Notes: generated by a model not told the origin, from the sequence alone. DNA of 64,000 nt from Candidatus Paracaedibacteraceae bacterium (GCA_019636055.1 JAHBYH010000004.1:96001-160000); one strand, 5' to 3'; shown: positions 46,395 through 54,452, counted from the stretch's first letter. Translations and numbers: made by a program.

Positions 46395-46423
46395 ACCCTA
46401 CCGTATTTTTAAAAATTTGTAAA
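46395..46423 (-). promoter_or_regulatory. Candidate valS promoter
   Basis: TTTACA (46423-46418), 17-nt spacer, TAGGGT (46400-46395) on the minus strand, 45 nt before the valS start. The -35 and spacer coincide with the direct repeat at 46401-46430. Confidence 0.45.
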
Positions 46424-46430
46424 CGGTTGG
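46401..46430. repeat. 30-bp direct repeat, copy 1
   Basis: Begins CCGTATTTTT and ends GTAAACGGTTGG. It matches 48866-48895 at 28 of 30 positions in the same orientation. The pair brackets the 707-residue protein gene and palindromic element copy A. Confidence 0.85.
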
Positions 46431-46461
46431 CGTTTGAGAGATTGTTAGTCCCATGAATGTA

Positions 46462-48585
46462 TTAGGAGGTTCCCTCATCGATTAATTGTTGCGCTATTCT
46501 TTGCCGTTTATTCTGCCTGAGGGTATTAATAACCTCCTGTCGCAATGATTGGGGTACTGGAATTTTAGCTTTTACAAGTGCAACTAGATAACTACTCCGA
46601 TTTTTTATGTCTGAAATACCGAGTGCATATTGATAGGGTTCAATTGGCTTGCCGTCAGTATCCTTAATAGTATTTAATAAATTGAGTGTACCAAAGCCAA
46701 AAGCCCCCTTAACTGCAGCATCTAGCACTTGTTTGTTTAATCCATCAGGTATGGGTTCAAGTTCTGTAAGTAACGCATCCAAAAAAAGACTTTTAATAGA
46801 ATCATCTTGGATTTTTAGTCCGTATGAGTAGGGTTCAATTGGTTGTCCATCGTCATCTTTAAGTCCACCATTCTGGGAAAATAGTTTGTAGGATGGGTAT
46901 GTAGCACCTTTGATTAATATAATATCGTCAAAAACGGCCTTGTTAAATTCTTTGGGGATCAAATTCCCGTAATTAATGAGAGCTACAAAAAAATAAGCTC
47001 GTTTTTTTTCATCAGGAATACTTAACCCAAAAAGGTACAAGGGCTCATCAATTCCATTGTGCATTAGTTTTATTTTGCTGCTTGTATACATATCGAGAAG
47101 TTTTTCTGCTTCAGAGTTCGTTCCTTGTTCAGATGATAATACCGTTTCCCAAAACCATGCATTGTTCTGGTCAAAATCTTTATCCATTAGACGAATAAGT
47201 TCAAATTTCTTGTCTGATAAGGGGGGGAGCAGAGCAACCTTTTGGGCTAAACTTTGTGCTTCAATGTAAGGATCCAATGTTCTTGGTTTCTTATAGTCAA
47301 TCTCTGGGTGGTTTTTAACAAATTCGATAGCCTCATCAATTTTATCTGTATCCAAAAGGTTGTAGAGATCTTGAGCAAGAAAATTGTCCTGACTTCTTAA
47401 TTTAGAATCCCCTCCGTTAATATATCCATGGAGACGTTGAAGGTTGTTAGGCCCGTTTCCTGCTAATAGTCCATCTATACTAATCTGTTTGGAAAGCCAT
47501 TGATCTAAATCCTTGTCGATCATCTTTCTTAGTTCTTCTTTATATTTCTTCATTGTACTTGCGGGGATAGGGTTGTACTGATATTGAAGAACCTTAACTT
47601 TGCTAGGGTCATGGAAAATTTCTGGTTTTAGAAAAAGACGTGCTTGTAAGAATTTGAGATCTAGATTAACTGGTTGTGATTGTTTGTTTCTTAGGGTAGT
47701 CAATAGATCTTTTATCGAATGAGTTATTTTACCATTAAATTCATAATCAAACTTGCGACCATATGAGCCAGAGGCATATCCAACCTCATCAAGAATGTCT
47801 GGTGCAATAAAAAACTGGAACATTCGAGCGCTGTTAATCTGATAGGATTGTGTTAGATGTTCAAAATCAGCCCAAGTTAGGTTCAGGCCAATTTTATCCA
47901 AAAATTCGTTTAATGCAGATTCTATGTGAGGGGGGTTTACTGATTTATTTTTGCTAAAAAACATGTAGCTAGATTCTCCTTCATCATCAAGATTCCCGAA
48001 TAAGAATGGATTTACGGATAAGCCCAGTTCAGAGTATTTTGTGCCGTCTATTTTACCGTGATCGCTCGCCTCAGTTTCTGCCTTTTCTTGTATAATCTCA
48101 AACTTTTTCATAAACTCAGTCACGCTTGGAATGTCTTTAAACTTATTGTCCAGGGCTCGCAGGACAGTCACATCATCACTGTGATGCATGGCAAGGCGGG
48201 CCCGGTACTCACTGATCACATCGTAAAACAATCCAATTTCACCAACAGCCGCGTGATAGAACACGTACCAACCGTTAAAGGTTCGTTCTGCCTCCATCAT
48301 TCGTGCGAACTGATGCTTTTCAAAGTCAGTTATTGTGGCGTCAGGGTACTTGTCAAAGAACGCAGCGACCATTCCGGGGATTGTGTTTTCGTATCCGGGT
48401 GCCAGAATGTGGCTCAAGAAATATTCAGTTGCTGTTATTTGGCCAATTTCTGGTAATCGCTGATCTTTATCTTTTTGAGCGCGTGACTTTATCTCCCCCA
48501 TCACTTGTGCGTGTTGGGATAGGCTCATGTCAGTCGCAAAGACAAGAGAGATCATGGTCAAAAGTGATAAGATAAGTTTTGGCAT
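46462..48585 (-). CDS. Large secreted hypothetical protein with C-terminal repeats, 707 aa
   Basis: Family not recognised. A signal peptide (MPKLILSLLTMISLVFA) starts the chain; AAGGAA precedes the ATG. The N-terminal ~180 residues are helical, the middle (~190-510) is mixed. The C-terminus holds three tandem units of about 65 residues at ~511-577, 578-642 and 643-707. Shared pattern: (D/E)..P..PY.(Y/F)(G/A)L.I.D...(R/S)..(F/Y)(F/L).AL......IP..LN(K/R).V.D. No cysteine pairs or catalytic motif were seen. It has no operon partner and lies between two copies of a 30-bp direct repeat, which hints at a separate origin. An exported host-interaction protein is the likeliest role, by inference. Confidence 0.75.
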   Translation of the reverse strand: MPKLILSLLTMISLVFATDMSLSQHAQVMGEIKSRAQKDKDQRLPEIGQITATEYFLSHILAPGYENTIPGMVAAFFDKYPDATITDFEKHQFARMMEAERTFNGWYVFYHAAVGEIGLFYDVISEYRARLAMHHSDDVTVLRALDNKFKDIPSVTEFMKKFEIIQEKAETEASDHGKIDGTKYSELGLSVNPFLFGNLDDEGESSYMFFSKNKSVNPPHIESALNEFLDKIGLNLTWADFEHLTQSYQINSARMFQFFIAPDILDEVGYASGSYGRKFDYEFNGKITHSIKDLLTTLRNKQSQPVNLDLKFLQARLFLKPEIFHDPSKVKVLQYQYNPIPASTMKKYKEELRKMIDKDLDQWLSKQISIDGLLAGNGPNNLQRLHGYINGGDSKLRSQDNFLAQDLYNLLDTDKIDEAIEFVKNHPEIDYKKPRTLDPYIEAQSLAQKVALLPPLSDKKFELIRLMDKDFDQNNAWFWETVLSSEQGTNSEAEKLLDMYTSSKIKLMHNGIDEPLYLFGLSIPDEKKRAYFFVALINYGNLIPKEFNKAVFDDIILIKGATYPSYKLFSQNGGLKDDDGQPIEPYSYGLKIQDDSIKSLFLDALLTELEPIPDGLNKQVLDAAVKGAFGFGTLNLLNTIKDTDGKPIEPYQYALGISDIKNRSSYLVALVKAKIPVPQSLRQEVINTLRQNKRQRIAQQLIDEGTS

Positions 48586-48606
48586 AAATTATTCCTTGGA
48601 TAGACT

Positions 48607-48793
48607 CCGTCATCCTCGATTAGAAAATCTAAGTTTTCACCAGAAAACGCTAAGAATTTCTTGATCGGGGATCCAGGTTATATTAGAAAATGCTGGATCC
48701 CCGATCAATCAAAGCTATGGCTTTCTGGTGAAACCCTAGCTTTGCTAGCCGAGGATGACGGGCGTGCCTGATGTCTCTTATGTCGAACTGACG
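48607..48793. repeat. Palindromic intergenic element, family I, copy A
   Basis: Three nested perfect inverted pairs: CCGTCATCCTCG (48607-48618) with CGAGGATGACGG (48750-48761); TTTCACCAGAAA (48635-48646) with TTTCTGGTGAAA (48722-48733); and TTGATCGGGGATCCAG (48661-48676) with CTGGATCCCCGATCAA (48693-48708). The right flank TCTTATGTCGAACTGACG matches the right terminal arm of copy B; the left terminal arm is missing. The whole can fold into one long hairpin. Confidence 0.9.
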
Positions 48794-48865
48794 CTCAATA
48801 AAAGAATACAGCAAATTCATTAAATATTTATGAAAACTCGAATTTTTTTGCCCACACTCAGGAGG

Positions 48866-48895
48866 CCGTATTTTTGAAAAGTTGTAAACGGTTGG
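48866..48895. repeat. 30-bp direct repeat, copy 2
   Basis: Same orientation as 46401-46430, 28 of 30 identical. Here the TTTACA box is kept on the minus strand but no -10 follows. Confidence 0.85.
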
Positions 48896-48946
48896 GATTA
48901 TGTTAGCATAAGTCTATCGTAGTTTTGATGAGACGAAATATGTTAG

Positions 48947-49093
48947 CGCTTTTATCTTTTTTCCTTAAGCGATGTTGCGAGTCTTACGCTGACTGGAAAA
49001 AAGCCCGAGGATTTAGTGTTAAAGGTTGTCTCTCCGGATAAATCTGAACACTTAATGAGGGTGTGTTTGAGAGCAGTCAGTTCTTCATCATAA
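48947..49093 (+). pseudogene. Possible 5'-truncated gene remnant
   Basis: A 48-codon open frame without a start codon ends at TAA 49091. Its product contains LTLTGKKPEDLVLKVVSPD and SEHLMRVCLRAV, which reads like a natural protein C-terminus. An ATG at 48940 lies in another frame, so one frameshift would join them. It could equally be chance; no family recognised. Confidence 0.22.
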
Positions 49094-49180
49094 AGATATA
49101 GAATCTTCCCCTACTTGCTATTTTTATCAAAATCGGGCAATTTATATGTAATTACATTTAATATATAACAGGAATAGTTC

Positions 49181-49861
49181 ATGGCCTCAGTTTTTGCTCC
49201 CATTCATAAGGATGGCGTTAAGTTTGTTCTTATTTTCTTTATTATTTCAATGCTGTTGTATGCCTTGTCTCATACGCTTGGTGTCATTGGTTTTATTCTA
49301 ACCGCGTGGTGTGTTTATTTCTTTCGTATGCCAGAGCGCGTAACGCCGACTCGTGAGGGGTTAATCGTTTCTCCTGCGGATGGTATGGTCAGCTTAATTA
49401 CGGATGTGGTCCCGCCAAAAGATTATGGTTTGGGTGAAGACAAACTTACTCGGGTTAGTATCTTCTTGAATGTTTTTGATGTTCACGTTCAGCGTACTCC
49501 AATTGCTGGATCCATTGAAAAAATTATTTACCACCCCGGTAAGTTCTTGAATGCTTCGTTGGATAAAGCCAGCGAAGACAATGAACGTCAGACAATCGTG
49601 ATCAATAATGGTAAGGTTAAGATTGCTTGCACACAGATTGCAGGCCTAATTGCCCGTCGTATCCTATGTCAGACATCAGAGGGGCGCTCCATGTCAATTG
49701 GTGAGCTTTATGGCCTTATTCGTTTCGGTAGCCGCGTTGATGTTTACTTGCCAAAGGGGGTCGTACCGTTGGTCTGTGTTGGTCAACGCATGATTGGTGG
49801 TGAAACTGTTATGGCTGATATGCAATCTAAAGAAACAGCTCGTGAAGGAGTTCAAAGCTAA
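49181..49861 (+). CDS. psd: Phosphatidylserine decarboxylase proenzyme
   Basis: Pyruvoyl enzyme making phosphatidylethanolamine. It is the short 226-residue type: one or two N-terminal helices (residues ~15-48), VSPADGMVSLITDV, and LNVFDVHVQRTPIAG. The C-terminal RFGSRVDVYLPKG supplies the Gly-Ser self-cleavage site that yields the pyruvoyl alpha chain. AGGAA precedes the ATG. It is followed after 2 bp by pssA, so the two steps from CDP-diacylglycerol to PE are co-expressed. Confidence 0.97.
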   Translation: MASVFAPIHKDGVKFVLIFFIISMLLYALSHTLGVIGFILTAWCVYFFRMPERVTPTREGLIVSPADGMVSLITDVVPPKDYGLGEDKLTRVSIFLNVFDVHVQRTPIAGSIEKIIYHPGKFLNASLDKASEDNERQTIVINNGKVKIACTQIAGLIARRILCQTSEGRSMSIGELYGLIRFGSRVDVYLPKGVVPLVCVGQRMIGGETVMADMQSKETAREGVQS

Positions 49862-49863
49862 GA

Positions 49864-50691
49864 ATGACTGATCGCAAAAAGAAACCAGCACGTATTGAAA
49901 ACTTAAGACGAAAGCTGCCCGAACGGATTCGGGCAACGCGTGATCGGATGTCTAATGTTAACTTGATTATGTTCCTGCCAAACATGACAACGGTTATGGC
50001 ATTGTGTATGGGCTTAAGTGCGGTCAGATTTGCTTTGCAATCACGTTGGGAATTTGCCGTTGGTGCAATCTTTCTGGCAGCGTTATTCGATGCAATGGAT
50101 GGGCGTATTGCACGCATGTTGAATGCAACAAGCCGATTTGGAGCAGAGTTAGATTCGTTATCTGATTTTATTAGCTTTGGTGTTAGTCCGGCTATTGTTA
50201 TTTACCTTCGATCTCTCCATGAATGGCAAGGAGCAGGGTGGTTATTTACCTTGTACTTTGCCGTGTGTTTGGGATTGCGTCTGGCTCGTTTTAATACCAT
50301 TAGTATCGAAGGTCGTGAAGCTTCTGGATCTGAGAATTTCTTTATGGGATGCCCGGCACCAGCGTCTGCTATATTGGCTTTGATCCCGACCATGTTAAGT
50401 ATTGAATTTTCTGATTGGTCATTGTGGTCCTCTGCTTGGTTGAATGCTATTGTTCTGTTTTTTGTCGGGTCTTTAGCGATCAGCGTCGTTCCAATGTTTT
50501 CTTTTAAGAAAGTTAATATTGATCGTAAGTTCTTCCCCCTTGTTTTAGTCGGTTTAACATTCCTAGCTGGTGCCTTATTTACAACACCATGGATTACTTT
50601 GTCCGTTGTCATGTTCGCTTATGTTCTAAGTATTCCGATTAGCTATCGAGTTTTTACAAAGATTAGTTCGTCTGCCAATCATGATAAATAA
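49864..50691 (+). CDS. pssA: CDP-diacylglycerol--serine O-phosphatidyltransferase
   Basis: Integral membrane enzyme making phosphatidylserine, the substrate of Psd. The CDP-alcohol phosphotransferase motif is present: DAMDGRIARML, then G and ELDSLSD (D..DG..AR........G...D...D) near residues 78-100. Eight or so hydrophobic helices fill the 275 residues after a basic N-terminus. The start is 2 bp after psd. Confidence 0.97.
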   Translation: MTDRKKKPARIENLRRKLPERIRATRDRMSNVNLIMFLPNMTTVMALCMGLSAVRFALQSRWEFAVGAIFLAALFDAMDGRIARMLNATSRFGAELDSLSDFISFGVSPAIVIYLRSLHEWQGAGWLFTLYFAVCLGLRLARFNTISIEGREASGSENFFMGCPAPASAILALIPTMLSIEFSDWSLWSSAWLNAIVLFFVGSLAISVVPMFSFKKVNIDRKFFPLVLVGLTFLAGALFTTPWITLSVVMFAYVLSIPISYRVFTKISSSANHDK

Positions 50692-50757
50692 CTGCGACAG
50701 CGAGTGTAGTGCTTGTTTTTAGGATTTAGTATGAGATGTCATTTATAGGGGGATTAT

Positions 50758-50934
50758 ATGACAGAAGATATTCGGTACGTTGATACAAAAGTTGTTAACT
50801 GTGATGGCAATGGATCTGCTGATGGTCTGGGGCACCCCAGTGTCTATCTGAACGTCGGGAAAGAGGGGAAGGTTGAGTGTCCTTATTGCAGTCGGCTTTT
50901 TATCTATGAGGGGACTGGTGACGATCATCATTAG
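50758..50934 (+). CDS. zf-CHCC zinc-finger protein (NDUFS6-like), 58 aa
   Basis: A very short gene with AGGGGG upstream of the ATG. The 58-residue product has the CHCC zinc pattern: Cys15, His26 (GLGHPSVYL), Cys41 and Cys44 (CPYCSRLF). This is the zf-CHCC family, whose mitochondrial member is the 13-kDa complex I subunit NDUFS6; many alphaproteobacteria keep a stand-alone version. It is 66 bp downstream of pssA in the same direction. Its role in complex I here is inference from the family. Confidence 0.88.
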   Translation: MTEDIRYVDTKVVNCDGNGSADGLGHPSVYLNVGKEGKVECPYCSRLFIYEGTGDDHH

Positions 50935-50935
50935 G

Positions 50936-51184
50936 GTGACATATCTGCCAATTATTATGTTGACTAGTGCATTCTCATTTTCTCAGGATGTTGTAAGTGA
51001 ACAATCCTATTTGCTTAAGTCTACACCTGATGTGACAAGAGTATCCTATTCACCTGTTGGTTTTATTTGTGACGATCTCTGCTTGTCCATCCTTTCATGT
51101 TTTTGTTGCTGTGTTGCGCCGGCTGAGGAACCTGATGATAGGGAGCAATATTTATCTTTTGGTTGGAGCGAAGAGCATAATTAA
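50936..51184 (+). CDS. Possible small secreted cysteine-rich protein, 82 aa
   Basis: An open frame whose best start is GTG 50936, one base after the zinc-finger stop, giving a signal-like N-terminus (MTYLPIIMLTSAFSFSQ). An ATG at 50906 inside the previous gene is an alternative. The middle has CDDLCLSILSCFCCC, six cysteines in about 15 residues, then an acidic tail. No homologue recognised and no strong ribosome-binding site, so it may not be translated. Confidence 0.4.
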   Translation: MTYLPIIMLTSAFSFSQDVVSEQSYLLKSTPDVTRVSYSPVGFICDDLCLSILSCFCCCVAPAEEPDDREQYLSFGWSEEHN

Positions 51185-51191
51185 GGCAATT

Positions 51192-51224
51192 TCACCTCTC
51201 CCCTTGTGGGGGGTGAGTTTTCCT
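51192..51224. terminator. Probable terminator between the psd unit and mltG
   Basis: A GC-rich hairpin TCACCTCTCCCC/GGGGGGTGA, with TTG at its loop, lies between convergent units and is followed on the plus strand by TTTTCCTTT. One mismatch region weakens the stem. Confidence 0.5.
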
Positions 51225-52184
51225 TTAAGCCGCAGCGCGGTACTGATTAACGAAAGTATTGTGTTGCCCTAGGGATGAGCTAAAATTATGTCCACCTGCA
51301 CCATTGGCGACAAAGAATAGATCTTTGGTTGTCATGGGTTGCAGGGCAGCTTCAATGGCTGCTTTGCCGGGGCAACAAATAGGGCGGGGTGGTAATCCTT
51401 CGATCAAATACGTATTATAAATCGTTTCTGATTTTAAATCGTTCTTTGTAATTTTACGTCCGAGTTTGCTTTTGCCAAGGGTGATTCCGTAAATAACAGT
51501 CGGGTCAGCTTGTAAACGCATGCCCCTTTTCAGACGATTCGTAAAAACACCGGCAATGCGTTTACGTTCGTCTTTACGCCCTGTTTCTTTTTCAACAATC
51601 GAGGCCATTGTGAGTGCCTCTAAGGAGTTTTCATAGGGCACGTCGGTTTTGCGTTTGTTCCAAGTTTCAGCTAAAACTAGAATCATTGCTGCTTCCATGC
51701 GATTGACGAGACTTTGTTTTGTATCACCATAGACATACGTATATGTATCTGGAAGCATGAACCCTTCGGCTGGAACGTGGAGTATTTCGCCCTTCAAAAG
51801 GTCTATTTTATTGATTGTATCTATAATCTCGTGGGCTGTTGAGCCTTCAGGAAAGGTAATTTTGTGAACAATAACTTTACCACAGCATAAAATACGAACA
51901 ATTTCTGTAGGGCGCGCGTGGTTAGGAATTAAAAATTCACCGGCCTTAAGTTTGCCCCATTGTCGATCAAGAGCTGCAGCTAAATAAAATGCGTAGCGAT
52001 TGCTGATCAGTTTTTTTGACAGAAGGAGCTCGGCAACATCATCCATCCCCATCCCTTTTTCAATGATAACAGCTTCGTCTTTTTCATGGGTCACTTGAGT
52101 ATAGACGCCGCCTGGGCCATAAAAGAGCCAGCCCATAGCTGTAGAAAGAATAAAAAACAAAACAATTACAAGTTTCTTGAACAT
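51225..52184 (-). CDS. mltG: Endolytic murein transglycosylase MltG
   Basis: Inner-membrane lytic transglycosylase that cuts nascent glycan strands and sets their length. The start is ATG 52184, with AAGGAAG 6 nt upstream; it gives an anchor helix (MFKKLVIVLFFILSTAMGWLF). A LysM-like subdomain (VIIEKGMGMDDVAELLLSKKLI) is followed by the YceG catalytic region with ASIVEKETG (the catalytic Glu) near residue 205 and LQADPTVIYG. It is 319 residues, a normal length. It is often next to pabC or acpP-fabF, but not here. Confidence 0.95.
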   Translation of the reverse strand: MFKKLVIVLFFILSTAMGWLFYGPGGVYTQVTHEKDEAVIIEKGMGMDDVAELLLSKKLISNRYAFYLAAALDRQWGKLKAGEFLIPNHARPTEIVRILCCGKVIVHKITFPEGSTAHEIIDTINKIDLLKGEILHVPAEGFMLPDTYTYVYGDTKQSLVNRMEAAMILVLAETWNKRKTDVPYENSLEALTMASIVEKETGRKDERKRIAGVFTNRLKRGMRLQADPTVIYGITLGKSKLGRKITKNDLKSETIYNTYLIEGLPPRPICCPGKAAIEAALQPMTTKDLFFVANGAGGHNFSSSLGQHNTFVNQYRAAA

Positions 52185-52309
52185 ACAAACTTCCTTATAT
52201 CTGTGATAATTTTTCTGCTCATGTTCATTAAATATAAGGATCACTCTAGCAAAATGCACGGAATATTTGGTTTAATTCATTTTTGAGGTGAGTAAGAGTG
52301 ATGATTTAT

Positions 52310-52338
52310 TTACCAAAAATTAATGAATTTGATATATA
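52310..52338 (+). promoter_or_regulatory. Candidate promoter of the 609-residue protein gene
   Basis: TTACCA (52310-52315), 17-nt spacer, TATATA (52333-52338), about 30 bp before the first ATG. Confidence 0.4.
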
Positions 52339-52367
52339 GTCATACCAAATATTCAAGATGAAGAAGC

Positions 52368-54197
52368 ATGTTCATGCAGAACAAAATCAAATCAATCCTG
52401 TTCATAACCTTGTTGTCGTCCACGGCAATAACCTCGCTGAATGCAATGGATCCGGCGGGGGCGTCATCAGCCTCGCATCAGCAAGCGCAGCAAAATAATT
52501 GGGTTATTCATCCGTTCGAAGGTGAGCTTGGGCTGAACACATTCTCAGGTTTCTTGAAGACATTTTTTGTGGAAAATGGTAATTCTTTCCCCAAATTTCA
52601 ACCTGAGGCTGTAAAGACATTACGGGATGATTCAGTAGTTGTTGTGAAATTAGCGGATTCTTTTGGTCAGGGAATACCTAAAGATTTATTTGTTAGATTG
52701 TTGGGAGCTACGGCATTTCAGAATAGATATCAGAATGTGATTATTCAGCTTTTGCAAAATCCGGACTATCGTCTGCCAGAGACAGATGACTCTAATATCA
52801 AATGGGACGCAGATAAGGCGCAATTCTATGTTGATATTCCTGGTTTTAGAGATGATCGTGGTTATAAGGTAGGTGCTCAAGTCGTTAGTTGGCCAGCGTT
52901 CCGTCAATACATCACTGTTGATGTGAAGGCATCGCCATCCTTTGATATGTTCATGAAAGCACGGGAGCTTGCGAAACAGGGTATGTCCACTGTGGAATCA
53001 GCTCTAAACCAACAAGTCACTGCTAAGAATCGAGATGAAGTGCGTAAAACTCTGACGACCTTATTAAATAAGATTAGAACGATTAATTTTAAAGAGCTTG
53101 AGAATCTGTATGGTCACTATGACATATTGGAGTGGTTAAAGAACAAGAAAGATGAAATTGCAATGCGTCTCGAGGCACTGGGACCTGTTCCGGCGCAAGG
53201 GGAAGTTTTGCATATTATTCCTTCAAGGGATTTAACTTCTGCATCAAAAACAAATGGGCGCACAGAAAGAGTGGTTCTAAAATATAATAACCAAAAAGTT
53301 TTGGACCTGTCTCTAGGCGAATCTGAAGGGCAGACTTATAAGTTGAAAAAACCAGAAAATGCGTCGGATGATTGGTTAGATCATTTAACTTATGACCTTT
53401 ATTATCGCTATTTTGGGGGGCCTGATACTAGTATTAAAGTTAAGGAAAATGTGACTTTGGGGGCAGATCCATTGCATCGCTCAGAATTGGCTCTCTATTG
53501 GGATGTTATTCGCTTGGGTGACTTAGCAACTCAGGGACTGAAGTTTGCTCCATCTCAGGAGGTTGTGACCTATGTTAAGAATTTTAATGGACAATTAAAT
53601 ATTACATCAGATGATCATTATACTCCTGAGTTTATTTCATCAATTTTGGTTGCTCTGCGTGAGAAACAATCAATTATCAGAGAGATCAATATAAATGGTG
53701 TTCAATTGTCGAAAGAAGATTGGAAAAATATTGTTAAGATGCGTTCTAGAACCATAAATACCATAACTCTGGTTGATTGTTTCGCGAAACCTGAAGATGT
53801 CTTGATTCTTTTTCCAAAAGAAATTTCTGAACAGAGTTCAAACTTTGGGATTTCTTTGGATGCAATACAGTTTAAACAACTCACTATAGGTGGTTCTAAT
53901 ATCACGAGGTATGCGGAATTCTTAAAGGAAACGGGAATAATTCGTTTTATTAATTATAGTTATGTGGGAGCAGTATTTGACCCTCCTCAGATTGAGATTA
54001 ACCTTGTTTATAGATCACAGTATCCTCAGCCAGATCAAGATAGTCTATTAGCAAACTTGAGAGATAGCCTGGAGTATGTGACAAAAGCTGAAAAAACTGC
54101 TCGTAAGTCGCTCGTAACGTTTAATAAATGGAATCTATATCGTGGATATATTAAACGTGATCCTGAGACAGGCCGATTTATTTTTGATATGAGCTAA
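52368..54197 (+). CDS. Large secreted hypothetical protein, 609 aa
   Basis: Family not recognised. A signal peptide (NKIKSILFITLLSSTAITSLNA) is followed by a Ser/Gln/Ala-rich linker. Starts at ATG 52368 or 52374 are both possible. The N-terminal third is mixed alpha/beta, the middle is helical, and residues ~425-530 (REININGVQLSKEDWKNIV, INTITLVDCFAK, FKQLTIGGSNI) have the spacing of divergent leucine-rich or RNase-inhibitor-like repeats. There is one cysteine. It stands alone between mltG and pckA. With other exported proteins in the window it may belong to a host-interaction set. Confidence 0.75.
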   Translation: MFMQNKIKSILFITLLSSTAITSLNAMDPAGASSASHQQAQQNNWVIHPFEGELGLNTFSGFLKTFFVENGNSFPKFQPEAVKTLRDDSVVVVKLADSFGQGIPKDLFVRLLGATAFQNRYQNVIIQLLQNPDYRLPETDDSNIKWDADKAQFYVDIPGFRDDRGYKVGAQVVSWPAFRQYITVDVKASPSFDMFMKARELAKQGMSTVESALNQQVTAKNRDEVRKTLTTLLNKIRTINFKELENLYGHYDILEWLKNKKDEIAMRLEALGPVPAQGEVLHIIPSRDLTSASKTNGRTERVVLKYNNQKVLDLSLGESEGQTYKLKKPENASDDWLDHLTYDLYYRYFGGPDTSIKVKENVTLGADPLHRSELALYWDVIRLGDLATQGLKFAPSQEVVTYVKNFNGQLNITSDDHYTPEFISSILVALREKQSIIREININGVQLSKEDWKNIVKMRSRTINTITLVDCFAKPEDVLILFPKEISEQSSNFGISLDAIQFKQLTIGGSNITRYAEFLKETGIIRFINYSYVGAVFDPPQIEINLVYRSQYPQPDQDSLLANLRDSLEYVTKAEKTARKSLVTFNKWNLYRGYIKRDPETGRFIFDMS

Positions 54198-54229
54198 GCG
54201 TGGTAAAACCATTTATACTCAACTTAGCT

Positions 54230-54363
54230 AAAGATACGGAATTCTCTAGTCATTCCATTTGACTCCCCGACTATCTCACTGCGTTGCTCGTGTGCTAGGT
54301 GTATACGTCGCTCCTGATTCCTTGTCGGGAAATCAACTCAAACGACTATACCTGCGTATCTTT
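54230..54363. repeat. Palindromic element related to family II
   Basis: Outer arms AAAGATACG (54230-54238) and CGTATCTTT (54355-54363) are perfect complements. Inside, CCCGAC pairs with GTCGGG, and TAGTC with GACTA. Near the centre, CTGCGTTGCTC is the reverse complement of GAGCAACGCAG, one base from the GAGCGACGCAG of the copy at 14003-14072. Confidence 0.6.
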
Positions 54364-54452
54364 GGTCTCAATTTTCTGGTTGCCCTTCGCAGAGAGAGTC
54401 TGCTATCTTTCACCTTCAACTAAGATGAGTGTAGATAATTTAAAAATCTCTG

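Larger units (their letters stand above)
48586..49180. other. 595-bp intergenic region before psd
   Basis: It contains palindromic element family I copy A (48607-48793), the second direct repeat (48866-48895), and a short open stretch 48947-49093 that may be a gene remnant. The psd promoter should lie in the AT-rich 49130-49175 part; I could not fix its boxes. Confidence 0.6.

Noticed and set aside
50202..50612. 136-codon minus-strand frame inside pssA
   Set aside because: It is antisense to conserved CDP-alcohol phosphotransferase sequence and has no family features.
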